Origin: Neptuniibacter sp.
GTDB taxonomy: Bacteria > Pseudomonadota > Gammaproteobacteria > Pseudomonadales > Balneatricaceae
Length of the DNA: 7,877 bases
Assembly (NCBI GenBank): GCA_024686055.1
Contig: JAIBDV010000128.1
Coordinates: 1 to 7,877, forward strand
Direction of reading: 5' to 3'
The notes under the pieces: generated by a model
Databases searched by the model: none
Told to the model about the DNA's origin: nothing
Seen by the model: the letters and a program-made list of their open reading frames with translations, nothing else
Shown: one piece after another, positions 6,836 to 7,877 of the stretch
How positions within the stretch are numbered: position 1 is the first letter of the stretch
How the letters are laid out: each line of letters begins with the position of its first letter
Position numbers and translations under genes: made by a program

Positions 6836-7877
6836 ATGAACACTCAGACAGCCGCTAACAACAACGCCACTCAGTCTGCTCAGATCAGCCCTGACGTTGA
6901 AGCCCTGTACAGCCAGCTCGATGCGATCTTTGGCATCCCCAAAGAGCTCAGCACCGAAGAACAGGCCCAGGCCGAAGCGATTATGACCCAGCTCGACGCC
7001 CTCTACGAAAACGAAGATGATAACGGCGAGCTAAGCCCGGAAGATGAGGCCAAAGCCACTGAACTGTCAGCCCAGCTGGACGCCCTGTACGGCGTTAAAT
7101 CCTGGGACGCACTGACCAGTGAAGAACAGGCCCAGGTTGACGCTATCTTCAGCCAGCTGGACAGCCTGGAAGGCATTGACGACGAAGCCGACCCGCAAGT
7201 AGACGCCCTATATGCCCAGCTGGACGCCATCTTCGGTACCCCGAAAGAACTGAGCGCTGACGAACAGAAACAGGCCGATGCACTGGAAAGCCAGATTGAC
7301 GCCCTGTTCAGCGCCATGGAAGAGAGCGAACCTACCCCTGAGCAGGAAGCACAGATCGACGCCCTGTTCAGCCAGATGGACACCCTCTACGGCATCAAAT
7401 CCTGGGATGCACTGACCAGCGAAGAGCAAAGCCAGGTTGATAGTATTTTCAGCCAGCTGGACCAGCTGGAAGGCGGTGATGATCAGGACGTCGATCCGGC
7501 AGTCGACGCCCTGTTCGCCCAGCTGGACGAGGTCTTCGGCACGCCGAAAGAACTGAACGCTGAAGAACAGAAGCAGGCTGACGCACTGGAAGACCAGATT
7601 GACACCCTGTTCGACGCCATGGGCGACGGCGAACCCAGCGCCGAGCAGGAAGCACAGATCGATGCCCTGTTCAGCCAGGTAGACACCCTCTACGGCATCA
7701 AATCCTGGGACGCACTGACCAGCGAAGAACAGGCCAAGGTAGATAGCATCTTCAGCCAGCTGGAACAGCTCGACGGCGAAGATAACGAAGGCTGGGGCGA
7801 TGAAGAGGAAGGCGGCGAAAGCTGGGCCGGTGAAGACGGCGAGGACTGGGACGATGAAGACGACGGCGAGGGTGAAG
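6836..7877 (+). CDS. Acidic helical-repeat protein, 3' end beyond window
   Basis: The frame stays open for 347 codons and runs off the window end. AAGGA at 6823-6827, eight bases before the ATG at 6836, is a strong ribosome site; the in-frame ATGs at 6818 and 6827 have weaker ones. The N-terminus (MNTQTAANNNATQSAQ) has no signal peptide, so the protein is either cytoplasmic or exported by a route using a C-terminal signal not visible here. Residues 21 to about 318 are three 101-residue repeats. Each is built of four sub-repeats of 21-29 residues that end in a helix such as FSQLDALYG and often begin with an LSxEEQ cap. GVKSWDALTSEEQ or GIKSWDALTSEEQ occurs once per repeat. From about residue 319 the chain becomes a Gly/Trp/Asp/Glu tail (GWGDEEEGG, EDWDDEDDG), recalling the DWGDWG start of the secreted acidic protein. 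I recognise no family. It is probably controlled by the RstA-like regulator. Confidence 0.85.
   Translation, partial: MNTQTAANNNATQSAQISPDVEALYSQLDAIFGIPKELSTEEQAQAEAIMTQLDALYENEDDNGELSPEDEAKATELSAQLDALYGVKSWDALTSEEQAQVDAIFSQLDSLEGIDDEADPQVDALYAQLDAIFGTPKELSADEQKQADALESQIDALFSAMEESEPTPEQEAQIDALFSQMDTLYGIKSWDALTSEEQSQVDSIFSQLDQLEGGDDQDVDPAVDALFAQLDEVFGTPKELNAEEQKQADALEDQIDTLFDAMGDGEPSAEQEAQIDALFSQVDTLYGIKSWDALTSEEQAKVDSIFSQLEQLDGEDNEGWGDEEEGGESWAGEDGEDWDDEDDGEGE
6896..7793 (+). repeat. Three tandem 303-bp coding repeats
   Basis: Units start at 6896, 7199 and 7502, exactly 303 bp (101 codons) apart. The third fades into the acidic tail near 7793. Units 2 and 3 are very similar at the DNA level, for example the shared run TACGGCATCAAATCCTGGGA at 7389-7408 and 7692-7711; unit 1 is more diverged, especially in its second sub-repeat. 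Keeping the frame and exact length points to tandem duplication in a coding sequence. Within each unit, four shorter sub-repeats carry the QLD or QID core. Confidence 0.92.

Noticed and set aside
7003..7686. Long - strand frames (7003-7383, 7483-7686) with similar Ser/Ala-rich products
   Set aside because: They are antisense shadows of the repeat gene; their similarity to each other simply mirrors the 303-bp repeat.
6896..7793. CRISPR or non-coding tandem repeat
   Set aside because: The units are 303 bp, contiguous, without spacers, and keep the reading frame with protein-level conservation.

Overview
The window looks like chromosomal DNA of a GC-rich marine-type gammaproteobacterium. This is inferred from the family resemblance of its proteins (RstA/RstB-like two-component proteins, a LysE/RhtB transporter, an LldD-like flavoenzyme), strong Shine-Dalgarno sites and CAG/CTG-rich codon use. 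No rRNA, tRNA, transposase or CRISPR array was seen. I cannot name the genus.

Left part (1-2056): a short gene-free leader carries a strong Fur-box-like palindrome overlapping a promoter. It is followed by an FMN-dependent alpha-hydroxy-acid (L-lactate-type) dehydrogenase on the + strand. A LysE/RhtB-family amino-acid exporter converges on it from the - strand. A 154-bp divergent intergenic region separates the exporter from the next block.

Middle part (2211-6692): a compact + strand cluster of four genes. They are an RstB-like sensor histidine kinase, a secreted very acidic protein of unknown function, an outer-membrane protein with an N-terminal TPR region and a C-terminal beta-barrel resembling the Slam/DUF560 family (type XI secretion), and an RstA-like response regulator. 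The acidic gene and the barrel gene overlap by ATGA. The kinase and regulator flank the pair, so an unknown signal in the periplasm probably controls production of an acidic protein and its outer-membrane partner.

Right part (6693-7877): an intergenic region of about 140 bp with an RstA-box-like direct repeat leads into a gene that runs off the window end. Its product is acidic and built from three 101-residue repeats (exactly 303 bp apart), each made of four helical sub-repeats, followed by a Gly/Trp/Asp/Glu-rich tail. A closely related 16-bp motif lies just before the secreted acidic gene, which suggests that the regulator controls both acidic-protein genes.

The most unusual content is this kinase / acidic protein / Slam-like barrel / regulator / acidic repeat protein locus. 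It resembles a regulated surface-protein or secretion system whose substrates are acidic proteins. That function is inference; the gene order, the repeats and the motif copies are directly visible.
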